Positions 54,507-62,074 of a stretch of DNA of 64,000 nucleotides are shown here, piece by piece. The position numbers were made by a program, and so were the translations under genes. This DNA is from Parashewanella hymeniacidonis. GTDB taxonomy: Bacteria > Pseudomonadota > Gammaproteobacteria > Enterobacterales > Shewanellaceae. The stretch's first letter is position 1. The number at the start of each line of letters is the position of its first letter. The DNA is taken from contig NZ_JAFEUN010000006.1 of NCBI RefSeq assembly GCF_016900895.1, positions 1 to 64,000 of the forward strand, in the 5' to 3' direction. Under the pieces are notes generated by a model. The model had not been told where the DNA came from and searched no databases. It saw only the letters and a program-made list of their open reading frames with translations.

Positions 54507-54868
54507 GTTGCAACCTCCACATAATCGGCTTTCATCCTCTCAAGTAATGCAATGTAAGCATCTCTAACAGCTTCCTCTTCCTTTTCACACTCAGGGTAAT
54601 CACAATACTTATACTTGATTTCAGCAATAAGTAGGTCGATATCTTTAGGCTTCATGAGTTCTGGCCTAAAAAGAATATCACCGAACTGCCAAGTCAAAAC
54701 ATCAACAAACCGTTCACTACGGGTTTTAAAAGTTGGCAAAACCTCACCACCTTGACCGCTAGCTTGCGCATTCTCATCATTTGCGCAGTTAGATTGCGCA
54801 CTGTGCGCAGTATTGCGCAACTCACTACCACCCTTAAATAATTTCCCAATATAATCAGACACTTTCAT
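54503..54868 (-). CDS. Hypothetical 121-residue phage protein
   Basis: A soluble protein with a polar, low-complexity N-terminal segment (about 15-40, rich in Asn, Ala, Ser and Gln) and a helical C-terminal domain (50-121, FVDVLTWQFGDILFRPELM). The low-complexity part is encoded by DNA carrying five of the seven clustered TGCGCA motifs, so its sequence may be shaped by a DNA function. No family recognised. Confidence 0.6.
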   Translation of the reverse strand: MKVSDYIGKLFKGGSELRNTAHSAQSNCANDENAQASGQGGEVLPTFKTRSERFVDVLTWQFGDILFRPELMKPKDIDLLIAEIKYKYCDYPECEKEEEAVRDAYIALLERMKADYVEVAT

Positions 54869-54952
54869 TTAAAACCCGCTTACACTTAATCTGTTAAACC
54901 TGCTCACATTCACCCAATTTACGTAAAATTCTTGCGCAGAACTTACTGCGCA
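54764..54952. repeat. Cluster of seven TGCGCA palindromes
   Basis: TGCGCA begins at 54765, 54782, 54795, 54804, 54814, 54933 and 54947. All but two are preceded by T. The cluster spans the end of the Q-like gene, the intergenic gap and the start of the next gene, the position of late promoters and Q-binding sites in lambdoid phages. Confidence 0.75.
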
Positions 54953-55509
54953 GTTTCTCCATCCTCCATCATCGAATAAACATTTTTAAAAATCTTGGTT
55001 TCCCAATCGCCCAATAACTTACTAATCATTCTCGAAAGGCCGTCATGCTTATCGGTATAGCTCTTGTGGTCAATCCCAACCACTTTGCACTTATGACGCT
55101 TACTCATAAGCTTTCTGCCGTTGCCGTAACAAGTTCCGCAGATAACTTCATCTTCTGGCTTGAGCTTGATGCACCCTGTGCCTTCGCAAGTCAGACAAAC
55201 AGGCTGCGTAAACTCAGCAACCGTCATACGAACGATGCCTTCAATGGTTTCAAGCTTGATTTTGCTCTTATTCATCTTTACGAAGATATTTGCGTAGGCC
55301 ATTAATGCCTTGACCACTTTCTCTAATTTTTCATCGTGGCCACCGAAGCGATAAAACGCCCAATTGGTGATTTCAGGCGATAAACCTTTTAGTGAGTGCG
55401 CCGCTACCCTCCAATCAATAACATCGTCTACATTTGCCGTTCCGCTACCACCAGACTTATAGTTGATTGTCTTTGGTGACATTTTTGAAAGAACACGGGC
55501 TGGATTCAT
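54943..55509 (-). CDS. Late antitermination protein, Q-like
   Basis: A 188-residue protein. The N terminus (residues 30-85, DWRVAAHSLKGLSPEITNWAF) is helical. Two DnaJ-like CxxCxGxG units (CLTCEGTG near 103 and CGTCYGNG near 124) form a zinc finger. The C terminus is helical. This is the layout of phage 82/21-type antitermination Q proteins and related DUFs. The call is supported by its place after the replication and Nin-like genes and before tandem terminators and lysis genes. It should load on RNA polymerase at a late promoter just downstream. Confidence 0.72.
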   Translation of the reverse strand: MNPARVLSKMSPKTINYKSGGSGTANVDDVIDWRVAAHSLKGLSPEITNWAFYRFGGHDEKLEKVVKALMAYANIFVKMNKSKIKLETIEGIVRMTVAEFTQPVCLTCEGTGCIKLKPEDEVICGTCYGNGRKLMSKRHKCKVVGIDHKSYTDKHDGLSRMISKLLGDWETKIFKNVYSMMEDGETAQ

Positions 55510-55515
55510 AAGTAA

Positions 55516-55932
55516 TTAACTCCGTTTCTGTATCGCTAACTCTACCCACTGACGCATTAATCCATTTTTTACTTGCTCAGTAGTCGCTTCGATAATTAGC
55601 CAGCCTTCCAGTGCTGCCGTGTTCATTTTTACTCTATCTTCGGTAAAGCCTTTGCCTCTGTTGTGCCTTCCGTTTGTATGCACTCCACCATGCACCTCTA
55701 AAGCGACTTTGATTTGTGGCCATGCGTAATCCAATCTCCATCTTCTAATATCGTGAAACTTGTATTCCTGTTCGTAGTCAGGAAGGCCCAATAAATTAAG
55801 AGCCACTTTCTTTTTCAGTTCGATAACCTGAGATTTAACACTTGCTTTATCTGCAGTTGTTCTTGTGGCTTTCGGTTTGGGGTTGCCCCCACTTAATAAT
55901 CGGTACTGTTCTGCGCTTAGTGATAACGTCAT
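55516..55932 (-). CDS. PD-(D/E)XK-type endonuclease, Nin-region
   Basis: A 138-residue protein with RRWRLDYAWPQIKVALEVHGG (about residues 66-86 of the sequence): the Asp, Glu and following residues form a plausible PD-(D/E)XK core as in Vsr- and DUF559-like nucleases. N-terminal residues are basic. It occupies the position of recombination nucleases (RusA, NinB or NinG) in lambdoid Nin regions, so branched DNA cleavage or recombination is a reasonable guess. Confidence 0.68.
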   Translation of the reverse strand: MTLSLSAEQYRLLSGGNPKPKATRTTADKASVKSQVIELKKKVALNLLGLPDYEQEYKFHDIRRWRLDYAWPQIKVALEVHGGVHTNGRHNRGKGFTEDRVKMNTAALEGWLIIEATTEQVKNGLMRQWVELAIQKRS

Positions 55933-56231
55933 TCTGCTTTCAACAATCCCTTATCAAATAACTTCTGCTGCGTTTCTTCGAGTGCATCGAGTAAATCGCC
56001 CCAAACTTCATGCGCTGCCATGTGTCTAGTTCTTCTGTCAATCTCGTCATGACAACTTGAACAAGCGTAAACCCCAAAGTTATCACCGCACTTGATCGCT
56101 GTTCCCTTGTGTCTGCCTACGTGGGCAAACACCACCGTTTCGCTGTTGTGATTACAGATTCCAACCAATCGAACTGTGCAACTTTGCCCTTTGGCACTGT
56201 TTCTAATCTTGTTACTGCGTACTACTTTCAT
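55929..56231 (-). CDS. DUF1364 protein (phage nuclease-like)
   Basis: A 100-residue basic protein beginning MKVVRSNKIRNSAKGQSC, with CHDEIDRR and several Cys/His residues (CTVRLVGICNH, CSSCHDEID). This is the DUF1364 pattern found in Nin-like regions and thought to be an HNH-type DNA-binding protein. It overlaps the following nuclease gene by four bases. Confidence 0.75.
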   Translation of the reverse strand: MKVVRSNKIRNSAKGQSCTVRLVGICNHNSETVVFAHVGRHKGTAIKCGDNFGVYACSSCHDEIDRRTRHMAAHEVWGDLLDALEETQQKLFDKGLLKAE

Positions 56232-56708
56232 CTAAGCAAATCCATTTAATAGTTGGTTAACTGCGTGTTCCACTTCTTCGGGCGTTTTGAATATGCTTAA
56301 CGCATTACTCATTAAAACCGTGATGACTTTCTGATAGAGCTCGCCGAACTCAATATCTTCCATATTCGCAAAACTAATTGATTTAGCTCTTAGTCTTACT
56401 GTGCCATCTGGATAACCAACAATCTCAAAGTAACCGGCTTGAACCGTTACCCATTTTCTAAACTCGTCAAAGTTCTTTTCTGGTGTAACTTGCTGCCCTC
56501 TGTATTCAACTGGCTGCGGTTCAAAATATTCAAAACCTAAATTGAGCAATGCGAAGAACTTCCTATGAAACTTTGGGTTTCTGCTTCGCTTAAACTCACA
56601 CTTGATAACTTCACCAAGCTTTACCTTCTCACGAATCATCTCTTCGTCATTTGCGCTTAACGGAAGTAATAACCCTCCCGCACTTTTGACTAAAGCTAAC
56701 TCAGCCAT
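56232..56708 (-). CDS. DUF1367 phage protein
   Basis: A 158-residue protein with the conserved RNPKFHRKFFALLNLGFEY block (about residues 40-60) and FRKWVTVQAGYFE typical of DUF1367, a widespread phage early protein of unknown function, probably linked to DNA metabolism. The frame extends to 56729, but ATG at 56708 gives the family start MAELALVKSAGG and only an 8-bp overlap with the previous gene. Confidence 0.82.
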   Translation of the reverse strand: MAELALVKSAGGLLLPLSANDEEMIREKVKLGEVIKCEFKRSRNPKFHRKFFALLNLGFEYFEPQPVEYRGQQVTPEKNFDEFRKWVTVQAGYFEIVGYPDGTVRLRAKSISFANMEDIEFGELYQKVITVLMSNALSIFKTPEEVEHAVNQLLNGFA

Positions 56709-57015
56709 TAGTTGCAGAATCTTCGTCAATTTCAGGTTTTACCGCCGTGGTCGGCTGCTGTGTGCTGCAAATCTCTTTCAATTGCTGCGTCTGCTGAAGA
56801 ATGCAAGTTCCCGCAAACATCAAAGCATTTCTAACTTCTGCTTCAACGTCTGTTTTCTCCATCATCACAGCACAAGCTTTATTCAATTCGACTAACGCAT
56901 TGCTTGGGTCAATCGCTTTGCTCTGTAGCGCCTCTTGATTAACTCGCAGACCTGCAACAATCAATTCGCCTGTAGCTGAAATAGATTGCATTGTTGATTT
57001 GTTTTTAGTTGTCAT
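56701..57015 (-). CDS. Hypothetical 104-residue phage protein
   Basis: A helical soluble protein (ISATGELIVAGLRVNQEAL) with a disordered acidic C terminus. No family recognised. It lies in the early operon between a 105-residue hypothetical and DUF1367. Confidence 0.6.
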   Translation of the reverse strand: MTTKNKSTMQSISATGELIVAGLRVNQEALQSKAIDPSNALVELNKACAVMMEKTDVEAEVRNALMFAGTCILQQTQQLKEICSTQQPTTAVKPEIDEDSATNG

Positions 57016-57023
57016 TGCTGCCC

Positions 57024-57341
57024 CTATCGATACATCGTTGCTGCATCATTCAAATAAAAATTCGCTGCTTTGCGCCCTTTCGAATGAATTAATTTTTCAT
57101 ATTCAATTGATACCTGGTGTTTTAACTCTTTCGGTATCACGCTCATTCTTTGCATTACAAAACGCTTATCTGAGTTACCGCCTCTTGCATACCAGTGAAG
57201 CGGATAACTACGCTTTGGCTTAATGTCTTGTACGCTTTTATCAAACTTGAGCCTTTTAACTTCTGGTTCGTTACTTGGCTCACTAATAAAATCAAAAATG
57301 CTTGGTGCATCTTCTGGCAGTTCCTTTGCAAGCATTCCCAT
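57024..57341 (-). CDS. Hypothetical 105-residue phage protein
   Basis: A basic protein; its middle reads DIKPKRSYPLHWYARGGNSD and its end KAANFYLNDAATMYR. The open frame extends 156 bases further upstream through the neighbouring gene, but ATG at 57341 starts one base after that gene's stop and is preferred. No family recognised. Confidence 0.6.
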   Translation of the reverse strand: MGMLAKELPEDAPSIFDFISEPSNEPEVKRLKFDKSVQDIKPKRSYPLHWYARGGNSDKRFVMQRMSVIPKELKHQVSIEYEKLIHSKGRKAANFYLNDAATMYR

Positions 57342-57342
57342 A

Positions 57343-57771
57343 TCAAGCCGCCTCTTTGATTCGGTACTCGAAAGCTTGTGAGTTTTTACGTCTACGCTTT
57401 TCTTTGAACGGGCTGTGAATCTCACGCCATCTTGCAGACAAAGCCGCTTCGCTATGGTGAGAATCAAAGCGACTAATGCATTCGGCTCTGATTTCATGCA
57501 ACGCTAAGAAACGATTGCCTGTTAGGATTTCAACAAGGCATTGCTTAGCGGTTTTCTTCTGTCTAGGCATGACTTGAACTCCACAAAATTTATCTTTGCA
57601 AACATTGCAGAAAGCTGGATTTATCGGCTTTCCCATGCAACCACACTGATTCTCTGCACCAGAGCAGCAATAGCTAGGTTCATAATCAACTGGAACAAAA
57701 ATTTCAGAAGCGCAAGAATCACAGCACCACTCTCTACATACAGGTGCGCTACTAGAGTTCTTACACTGCAT
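57343..57771 (-). CDS. Cys-rich zinc-finger-like phage protein
   Basis: A 142-residue protein with 16 Cys in the first 70 residues (CCDSCASEIF, CCSGAENQCGCMG, FCNVCKDKFCG), which suggests two or more zinc sites, then a basic helical domain (AALSARWREIHSPFKEKRRR). A regulator or DNA-binding role in replication is possible. An internal start at MPRQKKTAKQC would leave only the basic domain. The gene overlaps the DnaC-like gene by 11 bp. Confidence 0.6.
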   Translation of the reverse strand: MQCKNSSSAPVCREWCCDSCASEIFVPVDYEPSYCCSGAENQCGCMGKPINPAFCNVCKDKFCGVQVMPRQKKTAKQCLVEILTGNRFLALHEIRAECISRFDSHHSEAALSARWREIHSPFKEKRRRKNSQAFEYRIKEAA

Positions 57772-58495
57772 GGTTCACTCCTGATGTTCGGAAGCTGCCC
57801 CAATCGAAAGTAAGCCAAATGCCAACACCCGATAAAATTCTGTCAACTGAACGTTCGCCCATAGTTTTGATCAGGCCGTTAAAATCTAAGTTGGTTAAAA
57901 CGCCTGTAGGCTTATTGTTTGCGTCTCTAGCGTTTATCAGAGTACTTAGAGTAACTTGCTCGTTGACGGTGTTTCGCTGCACTCCAACTTCGTCAATCAC
58001 TAACAAGTCAACATTGGCCAGTTTGCGAATAAAACCATCTTCCGTTTCACTTGAATCATCACGGTAGGTATCACGTAATCTAACCATCAGATCAGAAACC
58101 GTTATGATCACTGCGGTTTGATTGTCCTCGATGTACAGATTGGCTATTGCGCTAGCTAAGTGGTTTTTACCTGTGCCATGCATGCCAGCAAAAATAAAAC
58201 CACCAGATGATTCTTGCCTTGTTTGCGACTCAACCCAGTCTAGTGCCGACTTAACAACTTTCTGCTTACCTGCTGCATTGCAAATAAAATTATCAAAACT
58301 GCAACCCTGGTACTTAGGTAAAATCCCACTACGGCCTATTGCCGATTCAGAGCGAGTTTTTTTCTTGTGCGCTACACATTCGGATGAAAGCTTTTGCGCA
58401 TCTTGCTCTCTAAGTGCTTCAAGATCCTCAAGTGAATACTGCTTAACAGGCTTTGCACTTGGTCTTGCATTGACGATTCGCTGAATACTGATCAT
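57761..58495 (-). CDS. DnaC-like helicase loader
   Basis: A 244-residue AAA+ ATPase with Walker A GMHGTGKNH (about residue 103) and Walker B LLVIDEVG (about 162). A sensor-type segment (GVLTNLDFNG) and the C-terminal GERSVDRILSG follow, all typical of DnaC/IstB-type loaders. The consensus Lys-Thr after GxGK is Lys-Asn here, a small deviation. It should load the host DnaB helicase at the phage origin together with the upstream initiator, whose stop it overlaps as ATGA. Confidence 0.87.
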   Translation of the reverse strand: MISIQRIVNARPSAKPVKQYSLEDLEALREQDAQKLSSECVAHKKKTRSESAIGRSGILPKYQGCSFDNFICNAAGKQKVVKSALDWVESQTRQESSGGFIFAGMHGTGKNHLASAIANLYIEDNQTAVIITVSDLMVRLRDTYRDDSSETEDGFIRKLANVDLLVIDEVGVQRNTVNEQVTLSTLINARDANNKPTGVLTNLDFNGLIKTMGERSVDRILSGVGIWLTFDWGSFRTSGVNHAV

Positions 58496-59307
58496 GCTGC
58501 TGCTCCTTTGTGAAACTTGTGACCCGGTGGTGGTGCGAACTGGCTACCTTTGGGTGCAACGTGGTTAGGCTGATTAAATCCATGCTTTGGCTGCTGAGCA
58601 TTGGCGTAGTAATTCACTACCCACTGGTATTCCAAGCCTCGCCAGCCTTTCAAAGTCCCTAAGCCGAAAACGTCATCCATTGAGTAGCCAGCGTTTGCGC
58701 ATTGAGTGAGCTCTTTAGCCAGTCGATTAACAACGGTTTGAGAAAGTGACTTAACTCGATGCTCGTCTTTGCGCATTGCGTTCCAATCATCAAAGACTTG
58801 CTTGCTTGGCATTGATGGCCATTTCGAGAAATCCAGTTTTTGAGATTTTTTCGAAGTTTTGCGCTTAATCTCTTTAGGTTCTTTTACTGGTTCATTGACT
58901 GGTTCAAAAGAGTGACTGGTTCTGGGTGAAGGAGATTCACTAGGGGGTAGTGAAGGAGATTCACTAGGTAGTGAACCATTTGCACTAGGGTGGTGAATAT
59001 CGTTCACTAGGGGTAGTGAATTATTTTCACTAGGTTTCTGATTGTCCAAAGTCAAATGATAGACATTAGATGAATTCCCTTTTTCCCCTTTTCGATACTC
59101 ACGACGAAGCAAGCCAGATTCTTCTAGCACCTTCACATGATTCATTACTGAGCGCTTAGAGGTCTCACAATGATCGGCAATATGCTGATATGAAGGCCAG
59201 CATTCACCGTGGTCATTTGCTTGATCTGCAAGCTTGAGCAATACCAACTTTCTAATTGGGCTACCCACTTTTAGTTGCATGGCTTTCACCATTAACATCA
59301 TACTCAT
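58492..59307 (-). CDS. Replication initiator with winged helix (lambda O-like)
   Basis: A 271-residue protein with an N-terminal winged helix-turn-helix domain (about 15-85, PSYQHIADHCETSKRSVMNHVKVLEESG). A low-complexity Pro/Ser-rich linker follows (about 90-130, three SLPSES/SPSL-like repeats), then a C-terminal domain that probably contacts the loader (GLEYQWVVNYYANAQ). DNA binding plus a partner-binding tail directly before a DnaC-like gene is the classical initiator-loader arrangement. The origin may lie inside the linker, where the DNA carries short repeats of TTCACTAG. Confidence 0.8.
   Translation of the reverse strand: MSMMLMVKAMQLKVGSPIRKLVLLKLADQANDHGECWPSYQHIADHCETSKRSVMNHVKVLEESGLLRREYRKGEKGNSSNVYHLTLDNQKPSENNSLPLVNDIHHPSANGSLPSESPSLPPSESPSPRTSHSFEPVNEPVKEPKEIKRKTSKKSQKLDFSKWPSMPSKQVFDDWNAMRKDEHRVKSLSQTVVNRLAKELTQCANAGYSMDDVFGLGTLKGWRGLEYQWVVNYYANAQQPKHGFNQPNHVAPKGSQFAPPPGHKFHKGAAA
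58925..59040. repeat. Short iterons TTCACTAG/TGAACC in the initiator gene (possible origin)
   Basis: The plus strand carries the core TTCACTAG four times (about 58937, 58961, 59004 and 59027), with TAGTGAA copies interspersed, inside the initiator linker. In lambda the origin lies as iterons within gene O, so this is a candidate replication origin. Confidence 0.5.
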
Positions 59308-59552
59308 CTTGAAACTGCCTCTATTTGAAAGCGATAACCAGCGTCATAAAGTCTTGAGCAAAGTTCACGAACGCTAGCCGTTGAAGTTCTGCCCCAAGTG
59401 GCATTAGCAACCATAGTGTCAACGGCAACCTCACGGTCAGGGCATTCCAGCTCTTTAGTTACACGGCTATTCTGCTCACGCTCAATGCGCTCAAATTCTT
59501 TTTTTTCTTCTGGTGTTTCTGTTAAACACGAATTAACACTTAACTGTTCCAT
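59304..59552 (-). CDS. Hypothetical 82-residue phage protein
   Basis: An acidic N-terminal helix (ETPEEKKEFERIEREQN) followed by a small domain with WGRTSTASVRELCSRLYDAGY. No family recognised. It overlaps the initiator gene by four bases (ATGA). Confidence 0.6.
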   Translation of the reverse strand: MEQLSVNSCLTETPEEKKEFERIEREQNSRVTKELECPDREVAVDTMVANATWGRTSTASVRELCSRLYDAGYRFQIEAVSR

Positions 59553-59745
59553 GTTTCATCCTCTGGCGTTGCTCAAAGTCATCACGACAATCGGCATCAC
59601 AAAAGCGCTCACCTTCTTTCAAAGATTCCTCGCAGTTGTGGCAATACCCTGTGAATTTCAGTTTTGGTGAAGTGTCACGGCTCGATAAAGCCGCTTTAAT
59701 GTGCTGCTCTTGTAGATCAGCTGCTATATCTGCGTTGTCGCTCAT
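59533..59745 (-). CDS. Small zinc-ribbon phage protein
   Basis: A 70-residue protein with four metal-binding Cys in CHNCEESLKEGERFCDADC (residues about 35-53), the pattern of DUF2116-type and DksA/TraR-like zinc ribbons. It could bind DNA or RNA polymerase. It overlaps the upstream regulator by four bases and the downstream gene by 20. Confidence 0.68.
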   Translation of the reverse strand: MSDNADIAADLQEQHIKAALSSRDTSPKLKFTGYCHNCEESLKEGERFCDADCRDDFEQRQRMKHGTVKC

Positions 59746-59930
59746 GCAGCCTCCTTATCAAAAGCAGTTTTAATTTTTAAAATTGCTTCGTATGAAGGGC
59801 TTTTAATTTCGCCAACTGCGACACGGTGTATTTGCGAGTGACATAATTCATGTTTCTTCGCAAAAGCTCTCAGCTTGCGTTCACCAAGTAACGCTTGCAG
59901 CTTTCTTCTGATCACTTCTAGGTCGTTCAT
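59742..59930 (-). CDS. Small helix-turn-helix regulator, CII-position
   Basis: A 62-residue protein (MNDLEVIRRKLQAL) with a helix-turn-helix pattern (AFAKKHELCHSQIHRVAVGE, about residues 23-42). It follows the Cro-like gene with a TGATG overlap, the place of cII in lambdoid phages. The frame extends to 59951, but ATG at 59930 is coupled and preferred. Confidence 0.62.
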   Translation of the reverse strand: MNDLEVIRRKLQALLGERKLRAFAKKHELCHSQIHRVAVGEIKSPSYEAILKIKTAFDKEAA

Positions 59931-60139
59931 CACTTGCCACCTTGAACACAAAACACAGCAGGGTTTAACTTCTGCAAAGGAACACCAGTAAGTTTGTGAA
60001 CGATTTGCGCTCTATTGGCAGGAACAACATTAGATGTAAACCATTGAGAAACGGCTTGTTGACTGACATTGCAAGACTCAGCAATATCAACTTGCGTAAT
60101 GTGCGCAGGGATTAACTCCCGTAAATTGTTTATCTCCAT
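59930..60139 (-). CDS. Cro-like repressor
   Basis: A 69-residue HTH protein (ITQVDIAESCNVSQQAVSQW, about residues 14-33) of the Cro/YdaS type. It is the first gene of the leftward early operon and divergent from the CI-like gene. It should bind the ACAAG-N5-CTTGT operators in the 113-bp gap and turn off repressor synthesis. Confidence 0.78.
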   Translation of the reverse strand: MEINNLRELIPAHITQVDIAESCNVSQQAVSQWFTSNVVPANRAQIVHKLTGVPLQKLNPAVFCVQGGK

Positions 60140-60151
60140 GAATTACCTAAT

Positions 60152-60240
60152 GCAAGTTTTTCTTGTATTGCCACAAATACTTGCACATTAATTCAAGATT
60201 GACAAGTTTTTCTTGTGGTGCATAATAAAGTAATACTTGT
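60152..60240. promoter_or_regulatory. Operator cluster OR-like
   Basis: In the divergent gap lie GCAAG-TTTTT-CTTGT (60152-60166), ACAAG-TTTTT-CTTGT (60202-60216, perfect) and the weaker TAAAG-TAATA-CTTGT (60226-60240). Extra CTTG/CAAG half-sites lie between. The same palindrome recurs at 62872 and 62916. Confidence 0.78.
60199..60227 (+). promoter_or_regulatory. Promoter of the CI-like repressor gene
   Basis: TTGACA at 60199 and CATAAT at 60221 with a 16-base spacer. The perfect operator overlaps the -35 end, so binding by Cro (or CI itself) would block it. Confidence 0.65.
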
Positions 60241-60252
60241 ACCATTTAGAAT

Positions 60253-60708
60253 ATGGAAGATAAGATTTTGATAGGTCAGCGCATAAGAGCTGCAAGGGAG
60301 AAGTTAAACCTGAGCCAAGAGGAACTTGGTAGGTTAATGGAAATCTCTTTTCAGTCTGTTCAGCAGTGGGAATCAGGGAAAACGACCCCGAGGGCATCAC
60401 GCATGCGCAGATTGGCCTCTGTGTTAAAAACAACTCCAAACTGGTTACAGTTCGGCTTGGGGATCTCTAGTAATGAGAATATTGATAACTCGATAAAACT
60501 GATCACATCAGACGAGTTCAAAACTCAAATTGCTAGCGCTCATTCCCGTATGCTGCAAACTGCAATAAGTATGGGGTGGATTTCTTTTGGCAGAAGCGAG
60601 ATAACAATGAGTATCTTAAACGACTTGTTTTTATCTAAGCTATATGAAGAATACGGCCTTAATCCAAATGAAGATGAAAATGAGTCTACCGACTCAGCCA
60701 CAGGATAA
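60253..60708 (+). CDS. CI-like prophage repressor (no peptidase domain)
   Basis: A 151-residue protein with an N-terminal XRE helix-turn-helix domain (about 8-65, LNLSQEELGRLMEISFQSVQQW). The C terminus is short and helical and lacks the S24 peptidase domain, so it is probably not cleaved in the RecA/SOS response. Induction may therefore depend on an antirepressor. It is divergent from the Cro-like gene, has its own promoter at 60199 and ends in a strong terminator. Confidence 0.82.
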   Translation: MEDKILIGQRIRAAREKLNLSQEELGRLMEISFQSVQQWESGKTTPRASRMRRLASVLKTTPNWLQFGLGISSNENIDNSIKLITSDEFKTQIASAHSRMLQTAISMGWISFGRSEITMSILNDLFLSKLYEEYGLNPNEDENESTDSATG

Positions 60709-60726
60709 GGCAAACAAATACCAATC

Positions 60727-60752
60727 GCCCACTTTAATGTGGGCTTTTTTTT
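60727..60752 (+). terminator. Terminator of the repressor gene
   Basis: GCCCAC / GTGGGC stem with a six-base loop and eight T, 18 bp after the repressor stop. The next gene begins 11 bp later. Confidence 0.88.
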
Positions 60753-60763
60753 AAGGAATGAAA

Positions 60764-61678
60764 ATGAAAAGATTATGGATAACACTTCCAATTATTTTTT
60801 TATCTGCATGTAACTCCACACCTGAGCCAACAGGTAAATGGCTATGGGAAAAGCCAAGCCTATATAATCAGCTAGATAAGGGTGAAGTATCTCCTGGGCA
60901 GGTCAATCAAACTTTTCAAATCATTAAAGCTAAATGCCAGAACGAAGCTTTAAAAATCCCACTACCACCACCTTCATGCGTCCAGCAAAGCGCACCAACC
61001 ACTTGTAATAATGCTGGTCCATTAATGAGTGGCTTTTGTCAGGGATATTATTCTCAGCCTCATTGCGACTACACAGCTTACAATGAAGCTAAAAGCGCAC
61101 AAAATCAGGTGTTCGAAAACTGTCTACACGTTCAAGGCTGGGTAAAAAAATGGCACTCCTTTGACGAAAAAGAAAGTAAACGCCCAGCCACTTCTACTAA
61201 AGTCAATGAAGAATCAAGTGTTAAGGATATCGTTAAGTCTATACCAGAGCTTTACCAATGGTATCAAGAGGACGGTAAGCTCTGGGAAAGAGCAATGGAA
61301 ATTGATAACAAGTTAGCCAACGATCCTAAATATGGCAATTTACCTACCAGAGAGAGATTCTTAGCCGTTGTCGAGAAAGTAAGAAAAGAGAGTCAGACTA
61401 CAGCAAAAACTACACACGTAACTAAACCCATTAGTTATTCATATAAAGATATGTACACAGGCGTGGGGATTGAGCATTGGATTAAAGAAAACAATTCTCA
61501 AGGTAAAGTAATCATTCTTGAGGACGGTTCTATCTGGAAAATTGAAGATAATATTGAAAGTATGCTTTGGCTACCAATAGACAGAATTTCCGTTGTTGAA
61601 TTGCCAGCTCAAGGGTTTTACCGTTTGATCAACAAAGAAAATGGAAACGTAGCGATAGGGAAGTATTTAGGTAAGTAA
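60764..61678 (+). CDS. Prophage lipoprotein, lysogenic conversion candidate
   Basis: A 304-residue protein with a lipoprotein signal (LPIIFLSAC, Cys near residue 16). Six or more further Cys lie in the next 100 residues (for example CVQQ, TTCNN and GFCQG), suggesting disulfides. A charged linker and a C-terminal beta-rich domain (VIILEDGSIWKIEDNI) follow. It is read in the repressor direction, where lambda carries rex and other morons, so expression from the lysogen and a role in superinfection exclusion or surface change are inferred. ATG at 60764 is preferred to 60758 because AAGG is seven bases before it. No family recognised. Confidence 0.72.
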   Translation: MKRLWITLPIIFLSACNSTPEPTGKWLWEKPSLYNQLDKGEVSPGQVNQTFQIIKAKCQNEALKIPLPPPSCVQQSAPTTCNNAGPLMSGFCQGYYSQPHCDYTAYNEAKSAQNQVFENCLHVQGWVKKWHSFDEKESKRPATSTKVNEESSVKDIVKSIPELYQWYQEDGKLWERAMEIDNKLANDPKYGNLPTRERFLAVVEKVRKESQTTAKTTHVTKPISYSYKDMYTGVGIEHWIKENNSQGKVIILEDGSIWKIEDNIESMLWLPIDRISVVELPAQGFYRLINKENGNVAIGKYLGK

Positions 61679-61684
61679 CACATC

Positions 61685-61713
61685 AAAAAGCTAGAGCCGC
61701 TTCGCTCTAGCTT
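61685..61713. terminator. Bidirectional terminator between convergent genes
   Basis: A perfect 10-bp stem (AAGCTAGAGC / GCTCTAGCTT) with a six-base loop. It serves the lipoprotein gene from the left and, with a TTTTT run on the minus strand, the membrane gene from the right. Confidence 0.75.
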
Positions 61714-61732
61714 GGTTCTAGCTTGGTTCAAA

Positions 61733-62047
61733 TCAACCGTTAATAAACTTCGCAAATGAAAGCACGTTCTTAGTCCCTTGTTCATCTTCAACGGTATCAA
61801 CCATTCCAAGATAATCCTCAACCAATACATCACGCTCATCATTCAGTTTATCGAACGCAGCAGGATCAAAGTCGTCAGGGTGAAGTTGTTTCATTCTGTA
61901 TTGCTTCACAGCATTTGCTGCAATCTTAGTTTCTAATGCGCAATCTGTATCTCCAGCGCATTTACTCGATACGTTAACTTTTCTATTTACGAAAACAAAG
62001 AAATAAAGCCAGACCAAAACAATAGCGATTAAAAATAAATAGTACAC
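61733..62047 (-). CDS. Membrane-anchored 104-residue protein
   Basis: One N-terminal transmembrane helix (about 2-20, FLIAIVLVWLYFFVFV), then a cytoplasmic or periplasmic acidic helical domain with two Cys (CAGDTDC). It is the last gene of the minus-strand cassette between the two operators. No family recognised. An exclusion or toxin-antitoxin-like role is possible but not shown. Confidence 0.6.
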   Translation of the reverse strand: MYYLFLIAIVLVWLYFFVFVNRKVNVSSKCAGDTDCALETKIAANAVKQYRMKQLHPDDFDPAAFDKLNDERDVLVEDYLGMVDTVEDEQGTKNVLSFAKFING

Positions 62048-62074
62048 ACAAACTCCCTTTCATACTTACAGCCG

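Noticed and set aside
57342-57497. Upstream extension of the 105-residue hypothetical gene
   Set aside because: It would overlap the Cys-rich gene by 155 bp; a start one base after that gene's stop is more economical.
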